Positions 21,862 to 29,369 of a stretch of DNA of 64,000 nucleotides are shown one piece after another. The notes under the pieces were generated by a model. That model searched no databases and was not told where the DNA came from. It saw nothing but the letters and a program-made list of their open reading frames with translations. Location: assembly GCF_012843315.1 (NCBI RefSeq), contig NZ_JABAEX010000008.1, positions 1-64,000 on the forward strand, in the 5' to 3' direction. Position 1 is the stretch's first letter, and the number at the start of each line of letters is the position of its first letter. Position numbers and translations under genes: made by a program. Source of the DNA: Streptococcus sp. WB01_FAA12 (lineage in GTDB: Bacteria > Bacillota > Bacilli > Lactobacillales > Streptococcaceae).

Positions 21862-22539
21862 TTAGACTCTGGTTTCAGAATCTCTCTGCTGCTGGCTTTC
21901 TCCTAGACCTACAGCTATTTTATGAACTAGTAAGAGTTGACCATTATCCTGTTTTACAAAGGTTAGAGTAACGGTCTTGATTCTATCATTAATGCCAATA
22001 TAGGTAATTTTCTTTGTGTCGTAGCCCTCAATGATTGAATCAAATTCGGAATCTGGTAGTCCATGCTTTTTGATAATATCCTTGTAGTTGGTACCACCTT
22101 TTCCTTTGTTGTCAAGGTCACCTTCGATTAAAGCGTCGAACTGTTCTTGGGTCCAAGTGAAGGTATCGGCTTCTTCCTCCTCAGGGATGGAATAGGCACT
22201 ATCATCTGTCAAGTCGCTTTCTTCTTCGCGTTCCATTGAGGAACTTGCCTCTCTATAGGAACGGTTAAACTCTCTGATAAACTCTTTGTAGACATTAGCG
22301 TACAGTATCTGGGTCGTAAAGAAAAGTACAACAGAAGCAACTGCGAGGGATGTTCCGATAATGGCCATTGCTTTCCGTTTTTTAAGGTTGACGATAAGGC
22401 CGATAATGCCCAAGATAAATGCGACAATGGCGATGAAAAACGATAGATAGTTAATAAATGGAATCCAGGACCCTAAAAGTGCGATGGCTCCAAAAATGGT
22501 TGCTAAAATCCCTAAAACTTTTTGTTCTTCTGGTTTCAT
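21862..22539 (-). CDS. DUF4190-like membrane protein
   Basis: 225 residues from the ATG at 22539; an ATG at 22560 is in frame but has no ribosome site, while AGGGAG lies 11 bases before 22539. N-terminal three-helix membrane part (VLGILATIFGAIALLGSWIP, FIAIVAFILGIIGLIV, MAIIGTSLAVASVVLFF) of the DUF4190 type. Then an acidic, Ser/Glu-rich linker (MEREEESDLTDD) and a C-terminal outside domain around TWTQEQFDALIEGD and VTLTFVKQDNGQLLLVHK, resembling DUF5105/SmpA-like repeats in Firmicute lipoproteins. Function unknown. Monocistronic, divergent from the marR operon. Confidence 0.75.
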   Translation of the reverse strand: MKPEEQKVLGILATIFGAIALLGSWIPFINYLSFFIAIVAFILGIIGLIVNLKKRKAMAIIGTSLAVASVVLFFTTQILYANVYKEFIREFNRSYREASSSMEREEESDLTDDSAYSIPEEEEADTFTWTQEQFDALIEGDLDNKGKGGTNYKDIIKKHGLPDSEFDSIIEGYDTKKITYIGINDRIKTVTLTFVKQDNGQLLLVHKIAVGLGESQQQRDSETRV

Positions 22540-22637
22540 TTGAACGTTTTCTCCCTTCATCGAGTGAATGGATTTCTATCCATGGTAGCTAGTGCTTATT
22601 ATAGAGAAAATATTCTCCAATGTCAATTCAGACTAGA

Positions 22638-22727
22638 ATAGTTCTCTAGGAAACTTTTTTCTTGACATATTTTGTGCAAGTGGTAAAATAGTTCTCATGG
22701 GAACTGGATAGTTCTCCAGAGAACTAT
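22638..22727 (+). promoter_or_regulatory. promoter and triple operator of the marR-ABC operon
   Basis: Promoter TTGACA (22662-22667), 16-bp spacer, extended TGGTAAAAT (-10 at 22684-22689). Three related inverted repeats surround it: ATAGTTCTCTAGGAAACT (22638-22655, upstream of -35), ATAGTTCTCATGGGAACT (22688-22705, over the -10/start) and ATAGTTCTCCAGAGAACTAT (22708-22727). The third has perfect 9-base arms. They are most simply read as MarR dimer sites for autorepression. Confidence 0.8.
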
Positions 22728-22752
22728 ATAAAATCGTGAGAAGGGAGCAATC

Positions 22753-23214
22753 ATGGACAAACCGATGTTGATTTTTAAACGTTTTGGGCACCAGGTTCAC
22801 CTGATGGTGCAGAAAGAAGCCAAACGTTGCGGTATTGAATTTATGGGTGGACCGCAAGGGCAGGTTCTGAGATTTTTAGATCATTGTGAACAAAAAGAGG
22901 AACTGGTCTTGATTAAGGATATCGAGCAAGAACTCAATGTCACCAAGTCCGTTGCTAGTAATTTAGTCAAGCGTATGGTGCAAAATGGTTTGGTAGAGTT
23001 AGAGGTCAGTTCAAGTGATAAACGAGCAAAATTTGTTCGTTTGACCGACAAATCACGATCTCAGATGAAGCAAGTCAAGTCTTTCTTTGATAGGATTGAC
23101 AGGAGTCTACTGGAAGGAATTTCAAAGGAAAAGCTAGCCATTTTTGAAGAAGTCCTCGGACAACTACAGGCTAATGTAGAAAAAATAGGAGGAGAGAATG
23201 AAGAAACTCGCTAA
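22753..23214 (+). CDS. MarR-family transcriptional regulator
   Basis: 153 residues with a winged helix: LVLIKDIEQELNVTKSVASNLVKRMVQNGLVELEVSSSDKRAKFVRLT (about 50-100), the wing carrying the DKRAKFV motif. It heads an operon with two half-size ABC exporters, overlapping the first by 17 bases. The arrangement resembles the S. mutans rcrRPQ operon, which links stress tolerance to competence, and other MarR-controlled multidrug exporters; orthology is not proven. It most likely represses its own promoter through the three palindromes upstream. Confidence 0.92.
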   Translation: MDKPMLIFKRFGHQVHLMVQKEAKRCGIEFMGGPQGQVLRFLDHCEQKEELVLIKDIEQELNVTKSVASNLVKRMVQNGLVELEVSSSDKRAKFVRLTDKSRSQMKQVKSFFDRIDRSLLEGISKEKLAIFEEVLGQLQANVEKIGGENEETR

Positions 23215-24967
23215 ACGTATTACAGGAAAAGAGTGGGGGATGATCCTACTCACCGTGCTTTTCACTTGTTTCTCGGTCTATCTCGAGTTAGAAGTGCCGA
23301 CCTATATTTCAGAAATAACAGAATTGATTGGAACACCGGGTACGGAGTTAGGACAACTATGGTCTCCTGCTGCGAAGATGATGGGCTTATCTCTTCTAGC
23401 TTTTATGTCATCTGTAACAGTTGGATTTTTTGCTTCTCGTGTTGCGGCGTCCTATACGGCTCATCTACGTAGTGATATTTTTAATCGTGTATTAGATTAT
23501 TCTCAGACAGAAATTAAACGTTTCTCTATTCCTAGTCTCTTGACTCGGACAACTAATGATATCACTCAGATTCAGATGCTCTTTACCATGGGACTCCAGG
23601 TAGTCACTCGTGGGCCTATCATGGCCATCTGGGCCATTGGAAAAATCCTTGGGAAATCGGAATACTGGCTCTGGGCAGTGGTTGTGGCCGTTATTGTGAA
23701 TGTCTTGATGACCACCGTTCTCATGACCCTGGCCTTTCCAAAACAATCTGTCATCCAAAAATTGACAGATAAACTCAATAGCATCACCCGTGAAAGTCTG
23801 ACTGGGATTCGAGTAGTCCGTGCCTATAATGCTGAGGATTATCAAGATCAGAAATTTGAAGAAGCTAATGATGAGGTGACACGACTTAATCTCTTTGTCA
23901 ACCGTTTGATGGCGATTATGAACCCTATTATGATGGCGATTTCCAGCGGTTTGACCTTGGCTATTTATTGGATTGGTGCCTATCTTATCAACGATGCTAG
24001 TTTAACAAATCGTCTGCCGCTCTTTAGTGATATGGTGGTCTTCATGTCCTATGCTATGCAGGTCGTGATGGGCTTCCTTCTCATGGGAGCACTCTTTATC
24101 GTTCTTCCTCGTACCTTGGTTTCGGCAGGACGTATCAATCAAGTATTGGATCTGCATTCTTCTATTGAAAATCCTAGTCATGCACAGACAGCGGATCCTT
24201 CAGTTCAGGGACAAGTGGAATTCCGTGATGTGACTTTCCGCTACTCTAAAAACTCTGAAGCAGTCGTGGAACATGTCACTTTCAAAGCAGAAGCAGGTCA
24301 AACAGTTGCCTTTATCGGATCAACTGGATCTGGTAAATCTACCTTGGTCAATCTGATTCCTCGTTTTTACGATGTATCAGCTGGTCAAATCCTAGTCGAC
24401 GGTGTCAATGTGCAAGATTACGACTTGGAAGATTTGCGCAATAAGGTTGGTTATATTCCTCAAAAAGCTGTACTCTTTTCTGGAGATGTCAAGGGCAATC
24501 TCGACTTTGGTAAGAGTCAAGAAAGTCCTCTAAGCGAAGCTGCTATGTGGCAAGCCCTGGAATTGGCCCAGTCTAAAAGCTTCATAGAGGATAAGGAAGC
24601 AAGTCTTGCATCAGAAGTGGCCCAAGGTGGAACTAACTTCTCAGGAGGTCAAAGACAGCGTTTGGCCATTGCGCGTGCCTTGTCTCGTAAACCAGAGATT
24701 CTCATCTTCGATGACTCTTTCTCAGCTTTGGACTACAAGACAGATCGTGTTCTACGCCAAGAACTAGCAGAGAAAACAAAATCCATGACCAAGCTCATCG
24801 TAGCGCAGCGAATTTCTACCATTATGGATGCAGACTTGATCTTAGTATTGGATCAAGGAAAAGTCGTGGGACAAGGCACCCACAAGGAACTTCTAGCTAC
24901 CAATGAAGTTTACCAAGAAATTGCCTATTCACAACTATCGAAGGAGGAATTGGAACATGGAAAATAA
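23198..24967 (+). CDS. ABC exporter half-transporter, degenerate-site subunit
   Basis: 589 residues: six membrane segments (about 1-320) fused to an ATPase domain. Walker A GSTGSGKST (about 374-382), signature NFSGGQRQR, Walker B ILIFDDS near 502. The residue after the Walker B Asp is Asp instead of the catalytic Glu, which marks the non-hydrolysing half of heterodimeric exporters such as TM287/288, LmrCD or PatAB. AGGAGAGA precedes the start inside marR. It pairs with the next gene, which it overlaps. Confidence 0.93.
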   Translation: MKKLAKRITGKEWGMILLTVLFTCFSVYLELEVPTYISEITELIGTPGTELGQLWSPAAKMMGLSLLAFMSSVTVGFFASRVAASYTAHLRSDIFNRVLDYSQTEIKRFSIPSLLTRTTNDITQIQMLFTMGLQVVTRGPIMAIWAIGKILGKSEYWLWAVVVAVIVNVLMTTVLMTLAFPKQSVIQKLTDKLNSITRESLTGIRVVRAYNAEDYQDQKFEEANDEVTRLNLFVNRLMAIMNPIMMAISSGLTLAIYWIGAYLINDASLTNRLPLFSDMVVFMSYAMQVVMGFLLMGALFIVLPRTLVSAGRINQVLDLHSSIENPSHAQTADPSVQGQVEFRDVTFRYSKNSEAVVEHVTFKAEAGQTVAFIGSTGSGKSTLVNLIPRFYDVSAGQILVDGVNVQDYDLEDLRNKVGYIPQKAVLFSGDVKGNLDFGKSQESPLSEAAMWQALELAQSKSFIEDKEASLASEVAQGGTNFSGGQRQRLAIARALSRKPEILIFDDSFSALDYKTDRVLRQELAEKTKSMTKLIVAQRISTIMDADLILVLDQGKVVGQGTHKELLATNEVYQEIAYSQLSKEELEHGK

Positions 24968-26717
24968 AAAAGTGTCGGTCTGGAAACAGTGCAAACCTTA
25001 TATGGCAGGCCTCCAACTCCCTCTTCTAATAGCAGTTGTGGCTGCAGTCATTTCAAGCATCATTACCGTTTATGGTCCAACTAAGATTAAAGAAATTACT
25101 AACTTGATTTCAGATGGTTTGACTACAGAAATCGACTTGGTAGCTGTGTCAAACATTGCTGGATTTTTGGTTGTCCTATATGTGTTTGGAGCTATCCTTA
25201 ATTATACGCAGGCCTATATCTTTTCAACAAGTATCCAACATTTTTCAAAACGCTTGCGGACAGCAATCGCTGAAAAAATCAATCGTTTGCCCCTTGGCTA
25301 TTTTGATCGTCATTCACAAGGGGACACTCTATCTCGTGTGACCAATGATGTGGATACGGCAGCGCAATCTCTCAACCAAAGTCTAGGGACAGTTATCTCA
25401 GCTAGTTTCTTGCTAATTGCTGTTTTGATTACCATGTTTGGTATGAACTGGATTTTAGCCTTGGTTACGGTTGTTTCAACTCTTATCGGTTTCGTTTTCG
25501 TGTCCATCTTTATGGGCAAGTCACAGGGCTTTTTTAAGAATCAGCAACAGGATTTGGCAGCTGTAAATGGTTATGTGGAGGAAATGTACTCTGGCCATAA
25601 TGTGGTGACCAGTTACAATGCTATCGAGAGCACTAAAGAAGAATTTGCGAAATTAAATCATCGTCTATATGACAGTATCTGGAAATCTCAGTTTATTTCA
25701 GGGATTATGATGCCAATCATGATATTCATTGGAAACTTTAGCTACGTCTTGGTGATTATCGTTGGTGCAGCCTTGGCATTGAATGGGCACATCAGTATCG
25801 GAATTATCGTTGCCTTTATGGCTTACGTGCGTATCTTTTCTCAGCCCCTTTCTCAAATCGCTCAAGGGATTACCAGTCTTCAGCAGGCTAGTGCAGCCAT
25901 GACTCGTGTATTAGAATTTTTAGCTGAAGCAGAGATGCAGGATGAATCCCATAAGGAAAGACAATTGACTGGCATGAGAGGAGAAGTGGTCTTTGATCGC
26001 GTATCCTTTGGTTATACACCAGAACGCACCATCATCCATGATTTTTCTGCGACAGCTCATGCAGGCCAGAAGGTCGCTATCGTTGGGCCTACTGGAGCTG
26101 GTAAGACAACCATTGTCAATCTTTTGATGAAGTTCTATGAGATTGGTAAGGGAAGTATCCGTATCGATGGTGTCGATACCAAGAATATGAAGCGCTCAGA
26201 AGTACACGATGCCTTTTCAATGGTCTTGCAGGACACTTGGCTCTTTGAAGGAACCATTCGAGAAAATCTCATCTACAATCAAACGGGCATCAGCGATGAA
26301 CGAATGATGGAAGCCAGCAAGGCTGTAGGAATCCACCACTTTATCATGACCTTGCCAGATGGTTACGATACTATTTTGGATGATACAGTGACCTTGTCTG
26401 TTGGACAAAAACAACTCTTGACCATCGCTCGTGCGCTTCTCAAGGATGCGCCGCTCTTGATTTTGGATGAGGCGACTTCTTCTGTTGACACACGGACAGA
26501 GGAATTGATCCAAAAAGCCATGGACCGTTTGATGGAAGGACGCACATCCTTTGTCATTGCCCACCGCTTGTCTACTATCCGAAATGCTGATTTGATTCTT
26601 GTCATGAAAGAAGGCAATATCATCGAGCAAGGCAATCACGAGGAGCTGATGGCACAAGGTGGCTTCTACGCTGACTTGTACAATAGCCAGTTTACAGAAG
26701 ACGAAGCAGAAGAATAA
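24957..26717 (+). CDS. ABC exporter half-transporter, catalytic subunit
   Basis: 586 residues from the ATG at 24957, chosen because AAGGAGG lies 9 bases upstream; longer readings have no ribosome site. Six membrane segments, then an ATPase domain with Walker A GPTGAGKTT (about 378), signature LSVGQKQLL (not LSGGQ) near 480 and Walker B ILDEATS with the catalytic Glu. The altered signature would face the degenerate Walker site of the partner, completing one inactive and one active ATP site. Substrate unknown; drugs, peptides or lipids are all possible. Confidence 0.93.
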   Translation: MENKKVSVWKQCKPYMAGLQLPLLIAVVAAVISSIITVYGPTKIKEITNLISDGLTTEIDLVAVSNIAGFLVVLYVFGAILNYTQAYIFSTSIQHFSKRLRTAIAEKINRLPLGYFDRHSQGDTLSRVTNDVDTAAQSLNQSLGTVISASFLLIAVLITMFGMNWILALVTVVSTLIGFVFVSIFMGKSQGFFKNQQQDLAAVNGYVEEMYSGHNVVTSYNAIESTKEEFAKLNHRLYDSIWKSQFISGIMMPIMIFIGNFSYVLVIIVGAALALNGHISIGIIVAFMAYVRIFSQPLSQIAQGITSLQQASAAMTRVLEFLAEAEMQDESHKERQLTGMRGEVVFDRVSFGYTPERTIIHDFSATAHAGQKVAIVGPTGAGKTTIVNLLMKFYEIGKGSIRIDGVDTKNMKRSEVHDAFSMVLQDTWLFEGTIRENLIYNQTGISDERMMEASKAVGIHHFIMTLPDGYDTILDDTVTLSVGQKQLLTIARALLKDAPLLILDEATSSVDTRTEELIQKAMDRLMEGRTSFVIAHRLSTIRNADLILVMKEGNIIEQGNHEELMAQGGFYADLYNSQFTEDEAEE

Positions 26718-26721
26718 ATCA

Positions 26722-26748
26722 AAAGAAGGCTTGACGGCCTTCTTTTTC
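26722..26748 (+). terminator. terminator of the marR-ABC operon
   Basis: AGAAGGC/GGCCTTCT stem with a TTTTT tail. Confidence 0.85.
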
Positions 26749-26811
26749 TGCACTATACTAGAAGACAAGCGCCTTACCTAGGGGCAAAAAAGTAATGAAT
26801 GAGAAGTATAA

Positions 26812-27315
26812 ATGAAAAATTATCAAGAATGGTATCGAAATATCAGCTCCAGACTAACTAGTCATCCAATTCTTTTATTCCTATTACGCAGTTTCAATCG
26901 TTTGATGACAGTCGCCATGCCTCTGGTCTATCTGACCTTGCTAGTCACTACTTATCTGCAGTTAGGGCTTGGGAAGCAAGTTGTGGTCTATTTGCTTGTC
27001 CCCGCTACAGGTTTTGTGATCTTGTCCCTTTTTCGTAAGAAAATCAATCACCCGCGACCTTATGAAACTTGGGATATCTGTCCCCTTCTTGATAAGGATA
27101 GTTCGGGACGGTCGATGCCCAGTCGACATGTCTTTTCTGCAACCATCATCTCCATGGCCTGTCTGCATGCTAGTCTACCTGTTGGATTGATATGCTTGCT
27201 CTTTTCAGCTTTGTTGGGGTTGGTGAGGGTTTTAGGGGGTGTTCATTATCCCAAGGATGTGTTTGTTGGTTATGCTTGTGGTCTCATGTGGGGATTCCTT
27301 TTCTTCCTATTCTGA
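26812..27315 (+). CDS. PAP2-family membrane phosphatase
   Basis: 167 residues, five to six hydrophobic segments. All three phosphatidic-acid-phosphatase motifs are visible: RKKINHPRP (KX6RP), GRSMPSRHVFSA (PSGH-type, here PSRH) and RVLGGVHYPKDVFVG (SRX5HX3D-type). Such proteins dephosphorylate undecaprenyl pyrophosphate or phosphatidic acid on the outer face. The Gly-to-Arg change in PSGH occurs in known members. A second, unrelated undecaprenyl pyrophosphatase (uppP) is at 49615. The ribosome site is weak (GAGAAG). Confidence 0.88.
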   Translation: MKNYQEWYRNISSRLTSHPILLFLLRSFNRLMTVAMPLVYLTLLVTTYLQLGLGKQVVVYLLVPATGFVILSLFRKKINHPRPYETWDICPLLDKDSSGRSMPSRHVFSATIISMACLHASLPVGLICLLFSALLGLVRVLGGVHYPKDVFVGYACGLMWGFLFFLF

Positions 27316-27339
27316 CATGTAAGTCAAGCTAGTCTTACA

Positions 27340-27408
27340 ACCACTTACTGCTTCAAATTGACCACTTGCTTTTTTGCCCTTGTATTCCTAACTTAGCTTT
27401 GATATAGT
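27340..27408 (+). promoter_or_regulatory. promoter and LytTR-type direct repeat
   Basis: ACCACTTAC (27340-27348) and ACCACTTGC (27361-27369) are 8/9 identical, separated by 12 bp, so they repeat every 21 bp. This is the geometry of LytTR sites such as those of ComE and AgrA. A promoter follows: TTGTAT (27380-27385), 17-bp spacer, TATAGT (27403-27408), with the repeat ending 10 bp before the -35. It lies directly upstream of the LytTR gene. Confidence 0.7.
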
Positions 27409-27428
27409 AGAGTCAGAAAGGAGATGTG

Positions 27429-27875
27429 ATGAAGTTACGAATTGAGATTGACGGCAATTTAGAGGAGACTGAAATTGTCATCAAGACACCCACTTTGACA
27501 GATGAAATTGCAGATTTGCAACGACTTTTGCAAGAGTCAAAGGCTCCGAGGTTGACTTTTTACAAGGGGACAGGTGAATATTATCTAGACCTGTCAGAAA
27601 TTCTCTTCTTTGAAACAGAAGGGAGCAAGATTTACGCTCATAACCAGAAGGAAGCCTATGAAGTTCGTCTCAAACTTTATGAGTTGGAGTCCATCTTGCC
27701 TCGTTATTTTAGTCGAGTGTCCAAGTCAACTATCGCAAACATCCGTCAGATTTACTCAGTGGACAAGTCCTTTTCAGGAACGGGCACCATTTCCTTTTAT
27801 CAGACGCACAAGGAGGTCCATGTCTCACGACATTACCAATCCCTCCTAAAAGAAAATCTAAGAAACATGAGGTAA
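27429..27875 (+). CDS. LytTR DNA-binding regulator
   Basis: 148 residues with no receiver domain: an N-terminal stretch of about 45 residues, then a LytTR domain (EYYLDLSEILFFETEGSKIYAH ... LPRYFSRVSKSTIANIRQI ... VHVSRHYQSLLKENL). AGGAG lies five bases before the ATG at 27429; a GTG directly in front is in frame. Small LytTR regulators of this size are usually held in check by a membrane partner encoded next door. Here the neighbour is a LiaF-like membrane protein five bases downstream. Confidence 0.92.
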   Translation: MKLRIEIDGNLEETEIVIKTPTLTDEIADLQRLLQESKAPRLTFYKGTGEYYLDLSEILFFETEGSKIYAHNQKEAYEVRLKLYELESILPRYFSRVSKSTIANIRQIYSVDKSFSGTGTISFYQTHKEVHVSRHYQSLLKENLRNMR

Positions 27876-27880
27876 AAAAC

Positions 27881-28555
27881 ATGAAAAAGAAAGCATTTGG
27901 TATTGTTTTATTGGTTTTAGCAGCTTGGATCTTGCTGCAAGGGAATTTTGGAATTCCTTCTTTGGATGGCAAGATATGGCCTTTACTAGGTATCGCCTTT
28001 TTTGCTTACCAATCAGTTGAAGCTTTACTTCGTCGTCACCTGACATCGGCAGTTTTTACCGCTCTAGTAGCCTTAATGATTGCGAATCATTTTTATAACA
28101 TTTTGCCAATCCCAAACCAGTCTTTGTTTTGGGCTAGTATTCTAGCAGTGCTAGGAGTCGGCTATCTCACTCACTCAAGTAAGTTTTGGTATGGTAAAAA
28201 ATGGTGGTACAACGGTGAGCGAACAGTCATCACGGATAAGGAAGTCACTTTTGGTAGTGGAACCTTCTATAAACAAGATCAAGATCTTGTAGATGACCAA
28301 GTGGAAGTCGCTTTTGGAGACGCAAAAATTTACTATGACAACGCAGAGATGTTAGGTGATTTTGCCACTCTGAATATTGAAGTGGCTTTTGGTAATGCAA
28401 CTGTCTATGTTCCACAACACTGGCGTGTAGACTTGAAAGTAGAAACATCCTTTGGTGCAGCCAAGGCAGACGCTCCTGTAGCCCCAACCAGCAAAACCTT
28501 GATTATTCGCGGGGAAGTTGCTTTTGGTAAACTTGGTGTTGTTTACGTCAAATAA
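27881..28555 (+). CDS. LiaF-like membrane protein with C-terminal beta repeats
   Basis: 224 residues. Four hydrophobic segments (about 5-105: FGIVLLVLAAWILLQ, IWPLLGIAFFAYQS, AVFTALVALMIANHFY, LFWASILAVLGVGYL), then a hydrophilic C-terminal domain. The latter repeats a short strand unit five times: VTFGSGTFY, VAFGDAKIYY, VAFGNATVYV, TSFGAAKADA, VAFGKLGVVYV. This is the pattern of the LiaF/YvqF C-terminal (cell-wall-active antibiotic response) domain. Probably the membrane partner that modulates the LytTR regulator; this is inference from linkage. Confidence 0.85.
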   Translation: MKKKAFGIVLLVLAAWILLQGNFGIPSLDGKIWPLLGIAFFAYQSVEALLRRHLTSAVFTALVALMIANHFYNILPIPNQSLFWASILAVLGVGYLTHSSKFWYGKKWWYNGERTVITDKEVTFGSGTFYKQDQDLVDDQVEVAFGDAKIYYDNAEMLGDFATLNIEVAFGNATVYVPQHWRVDLKVETSFGAAKADAPVAPTSKTLIIRGEVAFGKLGVVYVK

Positions 28556-28573
28556 AAAAATATTTTAATTCTC

Positions 28574-28647
28574 TTGATAAATTCAAGAAAGTGTGATAAC
28601 ATAGTACGGTATGTGGTGCTAGCACATCCGCTATATTAGATCTAATA
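28574..28647 (+). promoter_or_regulatory. rpmB promoter and palindromic leader
   Basis: TTGATA (28574-28579), 17-bp spacer, TAACAT (28597-28602). The short leader holds two perfect palindromes, GTGCTAGCAC (28616-28625) and TATTAGATCTAATA (28634-28647). The second is directly against the AGGAGG ribosome site and might mask it. Confidence 0.6.
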
Positions 28648-28660
28648 GGAGGAAAACACA

Positions 28661-28849
28661 ATGGCTAAAGTATGTTACTTTACAGGTCGTAAGACTGTAT
28701 CAGGAAACAACCGTTCACACGCGATGAACCAAACAAAACGTGCCGTAAAACCAAACCTTCAAAAAGTTACTGTTCTTATCGATGGTAAACCTAAAAAAGT
28801 TTGGGCTTCAGCTCGTGCTTTGAAATCAGGTAAAGTTGAACGCGTTTAA
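28661..28849 (+). CDS. rpmB: 50S ribosomal protein L28
   Basis: 62 residues, full length, basic. N-terminus [20 protein letters not shown] and C-terminal [15 protein letters not shown] are as in other streptococci. This is the cysteine-poor form: one Cys is visible and there is no CxxC zinc pair. AGGAGG lies eight bases before the ATG. Monocistronic, with its own promoter and terminator. Confidence 0.98.
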   Translation: MAKVCYFTGRKTVSGNNRSHAMNQTKRAVKPNLQKVTVLIDGKPKKVWASARALKSGKVERV

Positions 28850-28856
28850 TAAAAAT

Positions 28857-28881
28857 GAAAAGACCTAACTGGTCTTTTTCT
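28857..28881 (+). terminator. terminator after rpmB
   Basis: AAAAGACC/GGTCTTTT stem with TAACT loop and T-rich tail. Confidence 0.85.
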
Positions 28882-29001
28882 TTTGCTCTAGAGATAAAAC
28901 CATTTGAAAAATAGAGTAAATATCTACCAATACAGCATTCTGCTTTTACACTTGGGATGAAATATGATAAAATAAAGTATCAACTAGTTGAGGTAAAAAA
29001 A

Positions 29002-29367
29002 ATGACTGTAAAAATTAATACAAAAGATGGTCAAATCGAACTAACAGATGAAGTGATTGCAACCGTTGTAGGTGGTGCAGCAACTGAGATTTTTGGTGTG
29101 GTCGGTATGGCTAGCAAAAATACCCTCAAAGATAATTTCCAAGCCCTCCTTGGTAAGGAAAATTATGCAAAAGGTGTTGTCGTAAAAGCAGCCGAAGATG
29201 GCAGTATTGCAGTTGATGTTTATACCGTCTTGAGCTACGGAACAAAGATTAGTGAAGTCTCAAAAAACATCCAAGAGCGTGTTCGTTTTAGTTTGGAAAA
29301 CCAACTAGGAATCACTGCTCAGACTGTGAATGTCTACATTCAAAATATCAAAGTTGTAGGAGAATAA
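29002..29367 (+). CDS. Asp23/Gls24-family protein
   Basis: 121 residues from the ATG at 29002, preceded by GAGGTAAAAAAA; an earlier in-frame ATG lacks a ribosome site. Asp23 fold: LTDEVIATVVGGAATEIFGVVGMASK, VDVYTVLSYGTKISEVSKNIQERV, QTVNVYIQNIKVV. It is the YloU-type protein that is regularly encoded just upstream of the fatty acid kinase gene, here with two bases between them. Confidence 0.93.
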   Translation: MTVKINTKDGQIELTDEVIATVVGGAATEIFGVVGMASKNTLKDNFQALLGKENYAKGVVVKAAEDGSIAVDVYTVLSYGTKISEVSKNIQERVRFSLENQLGITAQTVNVYIQNIKVVGE

Positions 29368-29369
29368 TC

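Noticed and set aside
24903..24957. Longer start for the second ABC exporter subunit
   Set aside because: In-frame, but it has no ribosome site and lies deep in the upstream gene; AAGGAGG supports 24957.
26217..26768. 183-codon frame opposite the catalytic ABC exporter gene
   Set aside because: Overlaps conserved ATPase motifs on the coding strand and the downstream terminator.
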